Source of the DNA: Akkermansiaceae bacterium
GTDB lineage: Bacteria; Verrucomicrobiota; Verrucomicrobiia; Verrucomicrobiales; Akkermansiaceae
DNA: 10,302 nt
Direction: 5' to 3'
NCBI GenBank assembly: GCA_903909905.1
Contig: CAIVXP010000348.1
Coordinates: 1-10,302 of the forward strand
Shown here in pieces: positions 1-5,427 of this stretch. Every line of letters starts with the position of its first letter. Position 1 is the first letter of the stretch. A program made the position numbers and the translations under genes. Under the pieces are notes generated by a model. The model was not told the origin of the DNA. It did not search any database and was given only the letters and a program-made list of their open reading frames with translations.

Positions 1-1
1 C

Positions 2-1045
2 ATCGCTGATCCGCTGATCATTCACTGGCCCAAGGGTATCAGGGCCAAAGGCGAGCTTCGCAAGCAGCACCACCATATCCTCGACATTGCTCCGACGATG
101 CTCCATGCGTCCGGCATTGAGCCTCCGGCCGAGGTTGACGGAGTGAAGCAGATGCCATTCGACGGAGTGAGCATGAAGTACTCGTTCGATGATGCGAAAG
201 CGGCGAGTACGCATCCGGTGCAGTACTATGAGATGTTTGGAAATCGGGCCATCTACCACGACGGTTGGAAAGCCGTTACGCTGCATGGCAATCGCATGCC
301 ATGGGTGCTCGGCGGAACCTTCGACTTCGGCAAGGATATTTGGGAACTCTACAACCTCGCAGAGGATCCGACCGAGACCACGGATCTTGCTGCAAAAAAT
401 CCCGAGAAGCTCGAGGAGTTGAAGAACAAGTGGCATGAGGAGGCCATCAAATACAATGTTTACCCCCTCTATGACGATGTTGCGGCGCGAGCCGCCAATG
501 TCCAGAAGAGGGGTGGCACATCGGACACTTATACTTACTATCCGCCCGGTGCGGAGTTCATTCACGAGGCTCTTTCGCCACCAGTGAAGAACCGCGGTCA
601 TGCTATCTCGGCTTCAGTCGAGACCGACGGTAAGACCGAAGGCGTCATAGTCGCCGCTGGCGGTTACTTTTCAGGTTACACGCTTTATGTGCGGCAGAAC
701 ATTGTCACTTATTCCTACAATACCTTCGATCAAAATTATTACAGAATCGAGGCAAGCAAACCCCTGATGGCTGGCAAGCATGAGATCAAATTCGTGTATG
801 AGGTGGTTGCGGGTGCCGACCCGTCAAAGCCCACGGGCAAGGGCACGCTCTTCATCGACAATGAAAAAGTGGGTGAAGGTGTGATTGAAAGGACAGTGCC
901 AGGTTTGTTCTCGGTCTCCGAGCCCTTCGATGTCGGTGCCGACAACGGCGGTTCGGTCGATCGCAAGGCTTACACCTCACCCTTCAAGTTCAGTGATACA
1001 TTGAACTGGGTGCGTTTCGATTTAGCCCCATCACAAGCCAAGTGA
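2..1045 (+). CDS. Arylsulfatase (sulfatase family S1), C-terminal 347 residues; 5' end outside window
   Basis: The frame is open from base 2 to the TGA at 1043-1045, so this is the 3' part of a longer gene. The visible start, 'PLIIHWPKGI' followed by 'HHHILDIAPTML', is the conserved late part of the alkaline-phosphatase-like sulfatase fold. 'EMFGNRAIYHDGWKAV' and 'WELYNLAEDPTETTDLA' are the usual end of the catalytic domain. The motif with the catalytic Cys/Ser that becomes formylglycine lies upstream and cannot be checked. After a linker (about residues 160-190 of the fragment), a segment rich in Gly and aromatic residues looks like the C-terminal beta-sandwich of large (about 750-800 residue) bacterial arylsulfatases. 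The family hydrolyses sulfate esters, usually outside the cytoplasm, and is abundant in marine and gut polysaccharide degraders. The substrate cannot be told from this part. No terminator is obvious in the 83 bp before the convergent neighbour. Confidence 0.9.
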   Translation: MADPLIIHWPKGIRAKGELRKQHHHILDIAPTMLHASGIEPPAEVDGVKQMPFDGVSMKYSFDDAKAASTHPVQYYEMFGNRAIYHDGWKAVTLHGNRMPWVLGGTFDFGKDIWELYNLAEDPTETTDLAAKNPEKLEELKNKWHEEAIKYNVYPLYDDVAARAANVQKRGGTSDTYTYYPPGAEFIHEALSPPVKNRGHAISASVETDGKTEGVIVAAGGYFSGYTLYVRQNIVTYSYNTFDQNYYRIEASKPLMAGKHEIKFVYEVVAGADPSKPTGKGTLFIDNEKVGEGVIERTVPGLFSVSEPFDVGADNGGSVDRKAYTSPFKFSDTLNWVRFDLAPSQAK

Positions 1046-1128
1046 GATACGGGCCCTCATAAGCGGCTGCAGATTATGGGGCGCCAAATCTTTAGGCAGT
1101 TAGCCAGGATCTTTTGATGCACCGATAA

Positions 1129-1830
1129 TCAATCCGCGTAGAGGATGCGGCCGCAGTCTTCGCAGCGGGCGAGTTCCTTGCCGGTTTGCACGGCGACGAC
1201 GGTGGAGGCAATGAGCTTCATGTGACAGCCGCCACATTTGCCATCGTGCATCGGCGCGACGGCGAGGCCGTCTTTGGTTTTCATCAGGCGATGGTAGAGC
1301 GGAATGATCGATTCGGGAATGGCGGCGGCGAGTTGGTCGCGTTCGGCGGTGATTTCAGCTTGCTCTTGCTTGATGCGTTCTGAGCGCTGGCGGATGGATG
1401 CGATGTCCTCATTGATCAGCACCTGGGTTTTTGCGCGTTTCGCTTCGGCTTCTTTGTGGGCAGCGCGCAACTGGTCGATTTTTTCCATGAGTTCGAGCTC
1501 CTTTGTTTCCAGCTCGTCGACTTCCTTTTCGTAGCGGACTACTTCGTTGCCGAGGGCTTGGTATTCGTCGTTTTTGCGAGTTTCGAACTGCTGGACCTTG
1601 AGGCGTTGGATGGTGGTTTTTCGGGCGCCAGCATCGAGCTCGATGCGTTTGAGTTGGAGTTCGCATTCGACGAGCGCTTCATTTGCCGTCTGCACCGACT
1701 TGTTGTCGGCGGCGAGTTTGCCCTGAGCGCGGGCCTCGTCCTGCGGGAGTTTTTCCAAATCCTTGGCGAGGGAAAGCAGGCGGCGGTCACGGTCCTGGAG
1801 GACCAACAGGGCACGGACATCTTCGAGCAT
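1129..1830 (-). CDS. Coiled-coil protein with C-terminal C4 zinc ribbon (zf-RING_7 type)
   Basis: The 233-residue protein has two parts. Residues about 15-175 are highly charged and heptad-like, rich in Glu, Lys, Gln and Leu with almost no Pro, and should form long antiparallel coiled coils. The C-terminus carries a zinc ribbon with two CxxC knuckles: C199/C202 ('CGGCHMKL') and C223/C226 ('CEDCGRILY'). This matches the widespread zf-RING_7 / CT398-like family (Pfam PF02591 from memory), whose members are often annotated only as 'C4-type zinc ribbon protein' or 'nucleic acid-binding protein'. The biochemical role is not established; binding to nucleic acid or to a secretion or flagellar partner has been suggested for relatives. 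The ATG at 1830 fits the family N-terminus ('MLEDVRALLVLQDRD'), but no Shine-Dalgarno precedes it. The gene is convergent with the sulfatase and lies 91 bp past the yoeB stop on the same strand. Confidence 0.85.
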   Translation of the reverse strand: MLEDVRALLVLQDRDRRLLSLAKDLEKLPQDEARAQGKLAADNKSVQTANEALVECELQLKRIELDAGARKTTIQRLKVQQFETRKNDEYQALGNEVVRYEKEVDELETKELELMEKIDQLRAAHKEAEAKRAKTQVLINEDIASIRQRSERIKQEQAEITAERDQLAAAIPESIIPLYHRLMKTKDGLAVAPMHDGKCGGCHMKLIASTVVAVQTGKELARCEDCGRILYAD

Positions 1831-1921
1831 GGAAAAGGCTTAGTCGACGGACATGGCACCGACAAGTTCTTTGCGTGTTTGGCGGGTCAGGCATCGTGTG
1901 CTTCGTCCCCGCGGCGGCTGG

Positions 1922-2185
1922 TCATTCGTAGTGGGTCCAAAGTCTGATGACCTTGATCACCTTAACATCTTCATAAACTTGGTAAACCAAGCGATGTTGG
2001 AGGTTGATGCGGCGTGAGTAGGCGCCTTTCAGATCTCCAACAAGCGCTTCGAAAGGGGGTGGATCGGAAAACGGGTCCGCACAGATCAGGTCCAGCAACT
2101 CTCTGGCTTTGTTGGCAAGAGGGCTGCCTTTGAGCTTTTTTGCGTCCTTTCTTGCCTGGGTGGTGTAGACCAGTTCGTAACTCAC
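1922..2185 (-). CDS. yoeB: YoeB-family (Txe/YoeB) mRNA interferase toxin
   Basis: The 87-residue protein matches E. coli YoeB closely in length and layout. YoeB is a RelE-fold, ribosome-associated endoribonuclease that cuts mRNA in the A site. The catalytic residues are in place: E46 ('PPFEAL'), R65 ('QHRLVY') and the C-terminal pair H85-Y86 ('RLWTHYE'), against E46, R65, H83 and Y84 in E. coli. 'YSRRI' before 'HRLVY' is also typical. The start is GTG at 2185-2183, which overlaps the antitoxin TGA as GTGA, a 4-base overlap that implies translational coupling and keeps toxin made only with antitoxin. The frame is intact with no visible damage, so the toxin is probably active. Transcription should come from the antitoxin promoter and be repressed by the YefM-YoeB complex. 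Confidence 0.93.
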   Translation of the reverse strand: MSYELVYTTQARKDAKKLKGSPLANKARELLDLICADPFSDPPPFEALVGDLKGAYSRRINLQHRLVYQVYEDVKVIKVIRLWTHYE

Positions 2186-2424
2186 AAATCAATTTTTCGG
2201 CTGCATTTTGCGATCGGTTTTTTCATTCCCTGCAGGATTGATTCGCGCATGCTGGGAATGCTGACCAAATGAAGCGTTTCTTGGATCGCCCTCCAGTCGG
2301 TTTCGCCAACAAGGACCGCATTGCCGCGTTTACCCGAAATGTGAACTGGTTCGTGGTTGTTAACGACGGAATCGATCAGCCGATAAAAATCGGAGCGCGC
2401 AAGGGTTGCGGTGGTGACCTTCAT
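2182..2424 (-). CDS. yefM: YefM/Phd-family antitoxin, partner of YoeB
   Basis: This is an 80-residue protein. The N-terminal part 'MKVTTATLARSDFYRLIDSV' is the Phd/YefM DNA-binding dimer domain, followed by 'EPVHISGKRGNAVLVGETDW', the family's standard strand-turn-strand. The C-terminal ~25 residues (basic, ending 'KCSRKIDL') should be the flexible toxin-neutralising tail. The family binds and inhibits YoeB and represses its own operon. I chose ATG 2424 because it aligns with family N-termini ('MK..T...R..F/L') and because the operator lies just upstream. An in-frame ATG at 2439 would add MYIKC, but it would sit inside the TGTACA operator core; a weak GGA lies before it. The frame stays open upstream to 2970 only as a shadow of rarD. 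The gene begins 5 bp after the rarD stop. Confidence 0.9.
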   Translation of the reverse strand: MKVTTATLARSDFYRLIDSVVNNHEPVHISGKRGNAVLVGETDWRAIQETLHLVSIPSMRESILQGMKKPIAKCSRKIDL

Positions 2425-2429
2425 ACATT

Positions 2430-3332
2430 TTATGTACATGATTCCGTACGCTGTTGCAAGGTGGATTTTCCATTCATCAAGTATAGCGCCACGGCGAGCC
2501 AGATCAGGCCGAATGAGAGCACGCGGTGAGTGTCCATGGTTTCGCCGTACCAGCGCCAGCCGATGATCCATTGCAGGGTGGGCCCGAGAAATTGAAGCAT
2601 GCCGAGGGTGGTGAGGCGGATGTTGCGGGCGGCGTAGGTGAAGCAGAGCAGGGGAAGTGTTGTCGCAATGCCGCTGGCGATGATGAGAGTGGCTTGCGGC
2701 CACGAGGGCAGTGGGTTGATGCCTGAATCTGCCGTATGGGTTGCGATCCATGTGAGGGCAAGTGGCGCGAGGAGCGAAGTTTCGAGTGTGAGTCCATCGC
2801 GTGCGTCGAGGGATGATTTTTTCCTGACCACTGCGTAAAGTGAAAATGTCGATGCAAGGGCGATTGGGATCCAGGGAAAGTGCCCGCTTGCGGGGATTTG
2901 GATCAGCACGCCGGCGAAGGCCAGCGCGATGGCGATGAGTTGGCGTGTGTTGTGTTTTTCGGCAAACCACAGCGTGCCGAAGAGCATGTTGAAGAATGGA
3001 TTGAGGTAGTAGCCGAGTGCGGCTTCAAGGATGCGGTGGTTGAGGGTGGCCCAGACATAGAGCAACCAGTTCGATGCGAGCAAAGCGCCGGAGAGGGCGC
3101 TCCATGCCAGTGTGGCCCTCGACTGGAACAATTTTTTCAGATGGCTCGAATTTTTTGAGGCAAGCGTCATAGCCAGCAGCAGAATGAGTGACCAGAGGGT
3201 GCGGTGGGCAACAATCGAGGCGGGCTCGAGAAAGGATAGCGCCTTCCAAAAAACCGGGAGGATTCCCCACATGGAAAAGGCGGCGAGCGCGGCGGCGATG
3301 CCTTTTTGCTGTAGGTTCATGGCGGTGAGCAT
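2430..3332 (-). CDS. rarD: RarD-type EamA-family transporter (drug/metabolite transporter superfamily)
   Basis: This is a 300-residue inner-membrane permease with about ten hydrophobic segments, as expected for the EamA/DMT fold. It parallels E. coli RarD (296 residues) from end to end: 'AAFSMWGILPVFWKAL' near the N-terminus, 'ASNWLLYVWATLNHRILEA' and 'LGYYLNPFFNMLFG' in the middle, 'YAVVRKK', 'TTLPLLCFTYAARNIRLTTL' and 'FLGPTLQWI' later. E. coli RarD is called 'chloramphenicol-sensitive protein', but its natural substrate is not firmly known, so export of a small metabolite is only inferred. ATG 3332 gives 'MLTAMNLQQKG'; the second in-frame ATG at 3320 fits the family about equally well, and neither has a Shine-Dalgarno. 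The last codons and the TAA overlap the promoter of the downstream TA module, so read-through from rarD could feed it. Length is normal; the gene is not truncated. Confidence 0.9.
   Translation of the reverse strand: MLTAMNLQQKGIAAALAAFSMWGILPVFWKALSFLEPASIVAHRTLWSLILLLAMTLASKNSSHLKKLFQSRATLAWSALSGALLASNWLLYVWATLNHRILEAALGYYLNPFFNMLFGTLWFAEKHNTRQLIAIALAFAGVLIQIPASGHFPWIPIALASTFSLYAVVRKKSSLDARDGLTLETSLLAPLALTWIATHTADSGINPLPSWPQATLIIASGIATTLPLLCFTYAARNIRLTTLGMLQFLGPTLQWIIGWRWYGETMDTHRVLSFGLIWLAVALYLMNGKSTLQQRTESCT
2431..2459 (-). promoter_or_regulatory. Putative yefM-yoeB promoter with paired YefM operator hexamers
   Basis: On the minus strand a TTGCAA (2454-2459, -35-like) is followed after 17 bp by TACATA (2431-2436, a weak -10). 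Between and overlapping them are two palindromic hexamers, CGTACG (2445-2450) and TGTACA (2433-2438, within the 8-bp palindrome ATGTACAT at 2432-2439). Their centres, 2447.5 and 2435.5, are exactly 12 bp apart. Work on E. coli yefM-yoeB describes core TGTACA palindromes with a 12-bp centre-to-centre distance overlapping the promoter, so the match is in both sequence and geometry. The TAA stop of rarD (2430-2432) lies inside the -10 box. The boxes were found by eye. Confidence 0.65.
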
Positions 3333-3418
3333 GGGTGGATTTGCCTGCGGATGAAGGCGAAAGTGCGACGGCAGAATTTTGGATTTTGAATCCGCGGAAA
3401 TTTGAACATCATCGGCGC

Positions 3419-3859
3419 ATGTCCGCCGAGCGTTTGTCCATTCCCCGCTATGCCATGGCCTTGGCGCATGTGGCGAGCCTGCGTTCGGAAGATCCGTATC
3501 GCAAGGTCGGCGCTGCGGCGCTTGATCACGACAACCGCGTGATTGGCACCGCCTACAATGGACTCGCGCCGGGATTCAATCCGCCTAGTGAATTTTGGGA
3601 CGACCGGGAGGCGCGTCAAAAATTCATGCTTCATGCCGAAGTGAACCTTTGCAGTTTGTTTCGCCGTGGTGAGGCCAAGCTTGTCGCGACTACCACCATG
3701 CCATGCACCGCGTGCATGCAAACGCTCTGCGCGTACGGCATCCGCGAGATTTATTACCGCGATATTTACCACGCCTCTGATGCGCCGGAGATTGCGAGAT
3801 TGTACGGCGTTAAGTTGGAGAGGGTCGCGGATTTCCCCGAACTTGGGCACTTGGGGTGA
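3419..3859 (+). CDS. dCMP deaminase-type (cytidine/deoxycytidylate deaminase superfamily) enzyme
   Basis: This is a 146-residue zinc-dependent deaminase. The HAE motif is at H72-E74 ('MLHAEVNLC'), with H72 as zinc ligand and E74 as proton shuttle. The PCxxC motif is at C96/C99 ('TMPCTACMQTLC'). 'SLRSEDPYRKVGAA' and 'VIGTAYNG' are the substrate-binding N-terminal features of deoxycytidylate deaminases (ComEB/Dcd1 group). The family deaminates dCMP to dUMP for dTTP synthesis; CMP/cytidine or tRNA substrates are possible for relatives, so the exact substrate is an inference. The frame is open further upstream to a GTG at 3335, but homology begins at ATG 3419, which I chose even though no clear Shine-Dalgarno precedes it. 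It diverges from rarD across about 86 bp and converges on the PIN toxin gene. It sits between two TA modules without obvious functional connection to them. Confidence 0.85.
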   Translation: MSAERLSIPRYAMALAHVASLRSEDPYRKVGAAALDHDNRVIGTAYNGLAPGFNPPSEFWDDREARQKFMLHAEVNLCSLFRRGEAKLVATTTMPCTACMQTLCAYGIREIYYRDIYHASDAPEIARLYGVKLERVADFPELGHLG

Positions 3860-3860
3860 G

Positions 3861-3881
3861 TTTCAAGTTTCAAGGGTCAAG
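3861..3881. repeat. Short tandem heptamer repeat (TTTCAAG x2, GGTCAAG)
   Basis: Just past the deaminase stop there are three 7-bp units in tandem: TTTCAAG (3861-3867), TTTCAAG (3868-3874) and the diverged GGTCAAG (3875-3881). TGTTCAGCG and TGCAGTG follow. This fills most of the 46-bp gap between the two convergent genes. It may be simple-sequence drift. It does not fold into a terminator. Confidence 0.5.
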
Positions 3882-3905
3882 TGTTCAGCGTGCAGTGACT
3901 CGACC

Positions 3906-4394
3906 TTAAGGGGCTTCACCTGCCAGTTGGAGCACTTGAATCTTTAGTGTCGGAGAGAACCAAAATTTTGCCTCTGTTTGGAGTTTGTCCAACAAGGGAG
4001 CAAGTTGGGCGATCAAGTTGCATCTCCGGGCTTCGATGAGGATTCCGAGAAGGCCGATGCAAGGCAGCCCGAGCATTGCTGCAGCGGCACGACCGGCCCT
4101 TTCATCCATAAGAACCCGTGAGGCGTTTATCTCTGAGGCCAATGAAAGGGCTTCACATTCCCCACTATGAAGACGTGAATGGGGGAGTAGGGAATGGATG
4201 GAGGCGGGTGCCTTGACCTCAATGAATCTTGGAAATTCAAGTGAAAGAAATCGCGGGTCGTTGTTGGCGAGTCGAATGAATTCGTCGCGCACTGCAGGAG
4301 GTGCGTAAACCTTACCGAAGATCGAGGGAAGTACTTGAGGAAGACCCAGCAAGCAGAGGTTGAGTATGACGGATGTGTCGGTGACGACGATCAC
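3906..4394 (-). CDS. PIN-domain toxin of the DUF3368 family
   Basis: This is a 162-residue PIN-domain protein. The acidic metal-binding residues expected of the fold are visible: D6 ('MIVVTDTSVILNL'), E38 ('PAVRDEF'), E79/E81 ('HSGECEALSLA') and D97 ('RVLMDERAGR'). 'GLLGILIEA' and the C-terminal 'FWFSPTL...LQLAGE' are typical of DUF3368 members. PIN toxins are Mg/Mn-dependent RNases that cut tRNA, rRNA or mRNA; the target of this subfamily is not known to me. The ATG at 4394-4392 overlaps the TGA of the upstream antitoxin by 4 bases (ATGA), the standard antitoxin-first arrangement. A GGA lies 5 nt upstream of the ATG. All acidic residues are kept, so activity is plausible. Confidence 0.88.
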   Translation of the reverse strand: MIVVTDTSVILNLCLLGLPQVLPSIFGKVYAPPAVRDEFIRLANNDPRFLSLEFPRFIEVKAPASIHSLLPHSRLHSGECEALSLASEINASRVLMDERAGRAAAAMLGLPCIGLLGILIEARRCNLIAQLAPLLDKLQTEAKFWFSPTLKIQVLQLAGEAP

Positions 4395-4630
4395 GCGGTC
4401 CGGCGGGATGGGAGATTGCTGAGATCTTCCTCCAGCATTTCGTGAGTAAAGGAAGGGATCCGGCGGTGGAAGAGCTCCTCATCGAATGCAAATTGATCCT
4501 GACCGGCGATGGATGCCGCCACGGTCCTCGACACCCTGCCGCTGGAGAAAAGTGCGACGGCAAGCTCCAGTCTCAATTCCGCTTCGTTGAACGATGCGAG
4601 TGCTGGTTCGTCTGGAAGTGTCAAGTTCAT
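4391..4630 (-). CDS. UPF0175-family antitoxin paired with the PIN toxin
   Basis: This is a 79-residue protein. 'AELRLELAVALFSSGRVSRTVAASIAG' is the helical core shared by UPF0175 proteins, which resembles a helix-turn-helix ('KAAELAG' in most members). 'FHRRIPSFTHEMLEEDLSNL' matches the family's conserved 'RGIP......EDL..DL' tail. UPF0175 with DUF3368 is a widely recognised TA pairing. The antitoxin should neutralise the PIN RNase and probably represses the operon. I chose ATG 4630 ('MNLTLPDEPALASF') because it fits the family length; the frame can be opened from a TTG at 4666, but that codon falls in a putative -35 box. No Shine-Dalgarno precedes the ATG. The gene lies 73 bp downstream of bioD on the same strand, with no convincing terminator between them. 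Confidence 0.85.
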   Translation of the reverse strand: MNLTLPDEPALASFNEAELRLELAVALFSSGRVSRTVAASIAGQDQFAFDEELFHRRIPSFTHEMLEEDLSNLPSRRTA

Positions 4631-4638
4631 GGCATCAA

Positions 4639-4666
4639 ACCATAAATCAGCTTCGGCAAAAGCCAA
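4639..4666 (-). promoter_or_regulatory. Weak putative promoter of the UPF0175-PIN module
   Basis: On the minus strand TTGGCT (4661-4666) and TATGGT (4639-4644) are 16 bp apart and each matches the sigma-70 consensus at 4 of 6 positions. Transcription would start within a few bases of the ATG at 4630 and give a nearly leaderless message. This was assigned by eye. Read-through from bioD is the alternative. Confidence 0.3.
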
Positions 4667-4703
4667 TCTGAAAAGCGTTTTGGGTAAGTGGGGCTTAGGG
4701 CTT

Positions 4704-5333
4704 TCAACAGCCAGCTAGCGCATCGAGGTTGATGAAATTCTGTTGGTGGATGAGGTGGTCGATGAGTGGGAGGCCGGTGAGCTCTTCGATGAGGCCTTTG
4801 TTGGTGATCATGGCGGTGTCGAGTTCGTCATCGAGTTGATTGAGGATGATGCCGGCGCATTGCAGGCCTTTGGCGCGGATGGCATTGACGCTGAGGAGGG
4901 TGTGATTGAGTGCGCCGAGGCGGTTGGCGACGATGAGGACGACCGGGAGATTGAGGGCCTTGGAGAGATCGGAGACGCGAAAGTTGGGGGCGATGGGGAC
5001 CTCCCAGCCGCCTGCGCCTTCGACGAGGACCTGAGTGTGTTTGGCGGCGAGTTGATGGTAGCCGTCGATCAGGATCTGTGGGTCGACCGGGTGGTTTTCG
5101 AGCATGCCGGCGACAAGCGGTGCGACGGCGGTCTTGAGGTGAAGCGGGTTGATTTCCTCGATGGGTAGTCCGCCCGAGGCAGCGGCGAGGCGTGTGGCGT
5201 CGTCACGATCGCCGCAGCTCACGGGTTTGTAGCCGACCGCGTCGATGCCTTGTCGGCGCAGTTCTTCGAGCATCAGGCAGGTTGCGTAGGTTTTGCCTGC
5301 GTTGGTGTCGGTACCCGTGATGAAGTAGTTCAT
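4704..5333 (-). CDS. bioD: ATP-dependent dethiobiotin synthetase
   Basis: This is a 209-residue cytoplasmic enzyme that closes the ureido ring of dethiobiotin from 7,8-diaminopelargonate, CO2 and ATP, the penultimate step of biotin synthesis. The P-loop is 'GTDTNAGKT' (residues 7-15, K14/T15). The conserved 'KPVSCG' (K36) is the substrate/ATP lysine region. The acidic pair D44-D45 and E105 in 'EGAGGWEVP' supply Mg and substrate contacts, and 'VLIVANRLGALNHTLLS' is the typical adenine-site strand. I chose ATG 5333 because 'MNYFITGTDT' is where the family begins; an open extension to 5450 has no homology and would overlap nadB. There are no other biotin genes in the window. It diverges from nadB over 94 bp, and I see no BirA-type operator there. 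Length is normal for the family. Confidence 0.93.
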   Translation of the reverse strand: MNYFITGTDTNAGKTYATCLMLEELRRQGIDAVGYKPVSCGDRDDATRLAAASGGLPIEEINPLHLKTAVAPLVAGMLENHPVDPQILIDGYHQLAAKHTQVLVEGAGGWEVPIAPNFRVSDLSKALNLPVVLIVANRLGALNHTLLSVNAIRAKGLQCAGIILNQLDDELDTAMITNKGLIEELTGLPLIDHLIHQQNFINLDALAGC

Positions 5334-5427
5334 GCCCGAGAGGTGAGGGGCGGAGGCCCGCGGGTCAAGTCGCGTGAGTATCGAATTTTGTTTGGTTGCT
5401 TGGCCGGTCGGGTTCATGGTGGTGGCG

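Noticed and set aside
1046..1128. Possible terminator between the sulfatase and the zinc-ribbon gene
   Set aside because: I looked for stems around GGGCCC and GGGGCGCC but found no complementary arms of useful length followed by a T run on either strand.
1456..1947. 163-codon plus-strand frame opposite the zinc-ribbon gene
   Set aside because: It is the antisense of the coiled-coil region (Phe/Leu/Glu-rich composition reflects complementing Lys/Glu/Gln codons); the minus-strand gene has the zinc knuckles.
2425..2970. Open minus-strand frame joined in phase to the antitoxin, suggesting a 262-residue fusion protein
   Set aside because: It lies entirely antisense-frame within rarD on the same strand in another phase, is rich in His/Arg/Pro as shadow frames are, and the antitoxin homology starts only at ATG 2424.
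3317..3850. 177-codon minus-strand frame opposite the deaminase gene
   Set aside because: Arg/His/Ala-rich shadow; the plus strand carries the HAE and PCxxC motifs in correct order and spacing.
4743..5168. 141-codon plus-strand frame opposite bioD, rich in Asp, Glu and Gly
   Set aside because: It is the complement-strand shadow of bioD; bioD has full family motifs and the shadow has low-complexity acidic composition with no family features.
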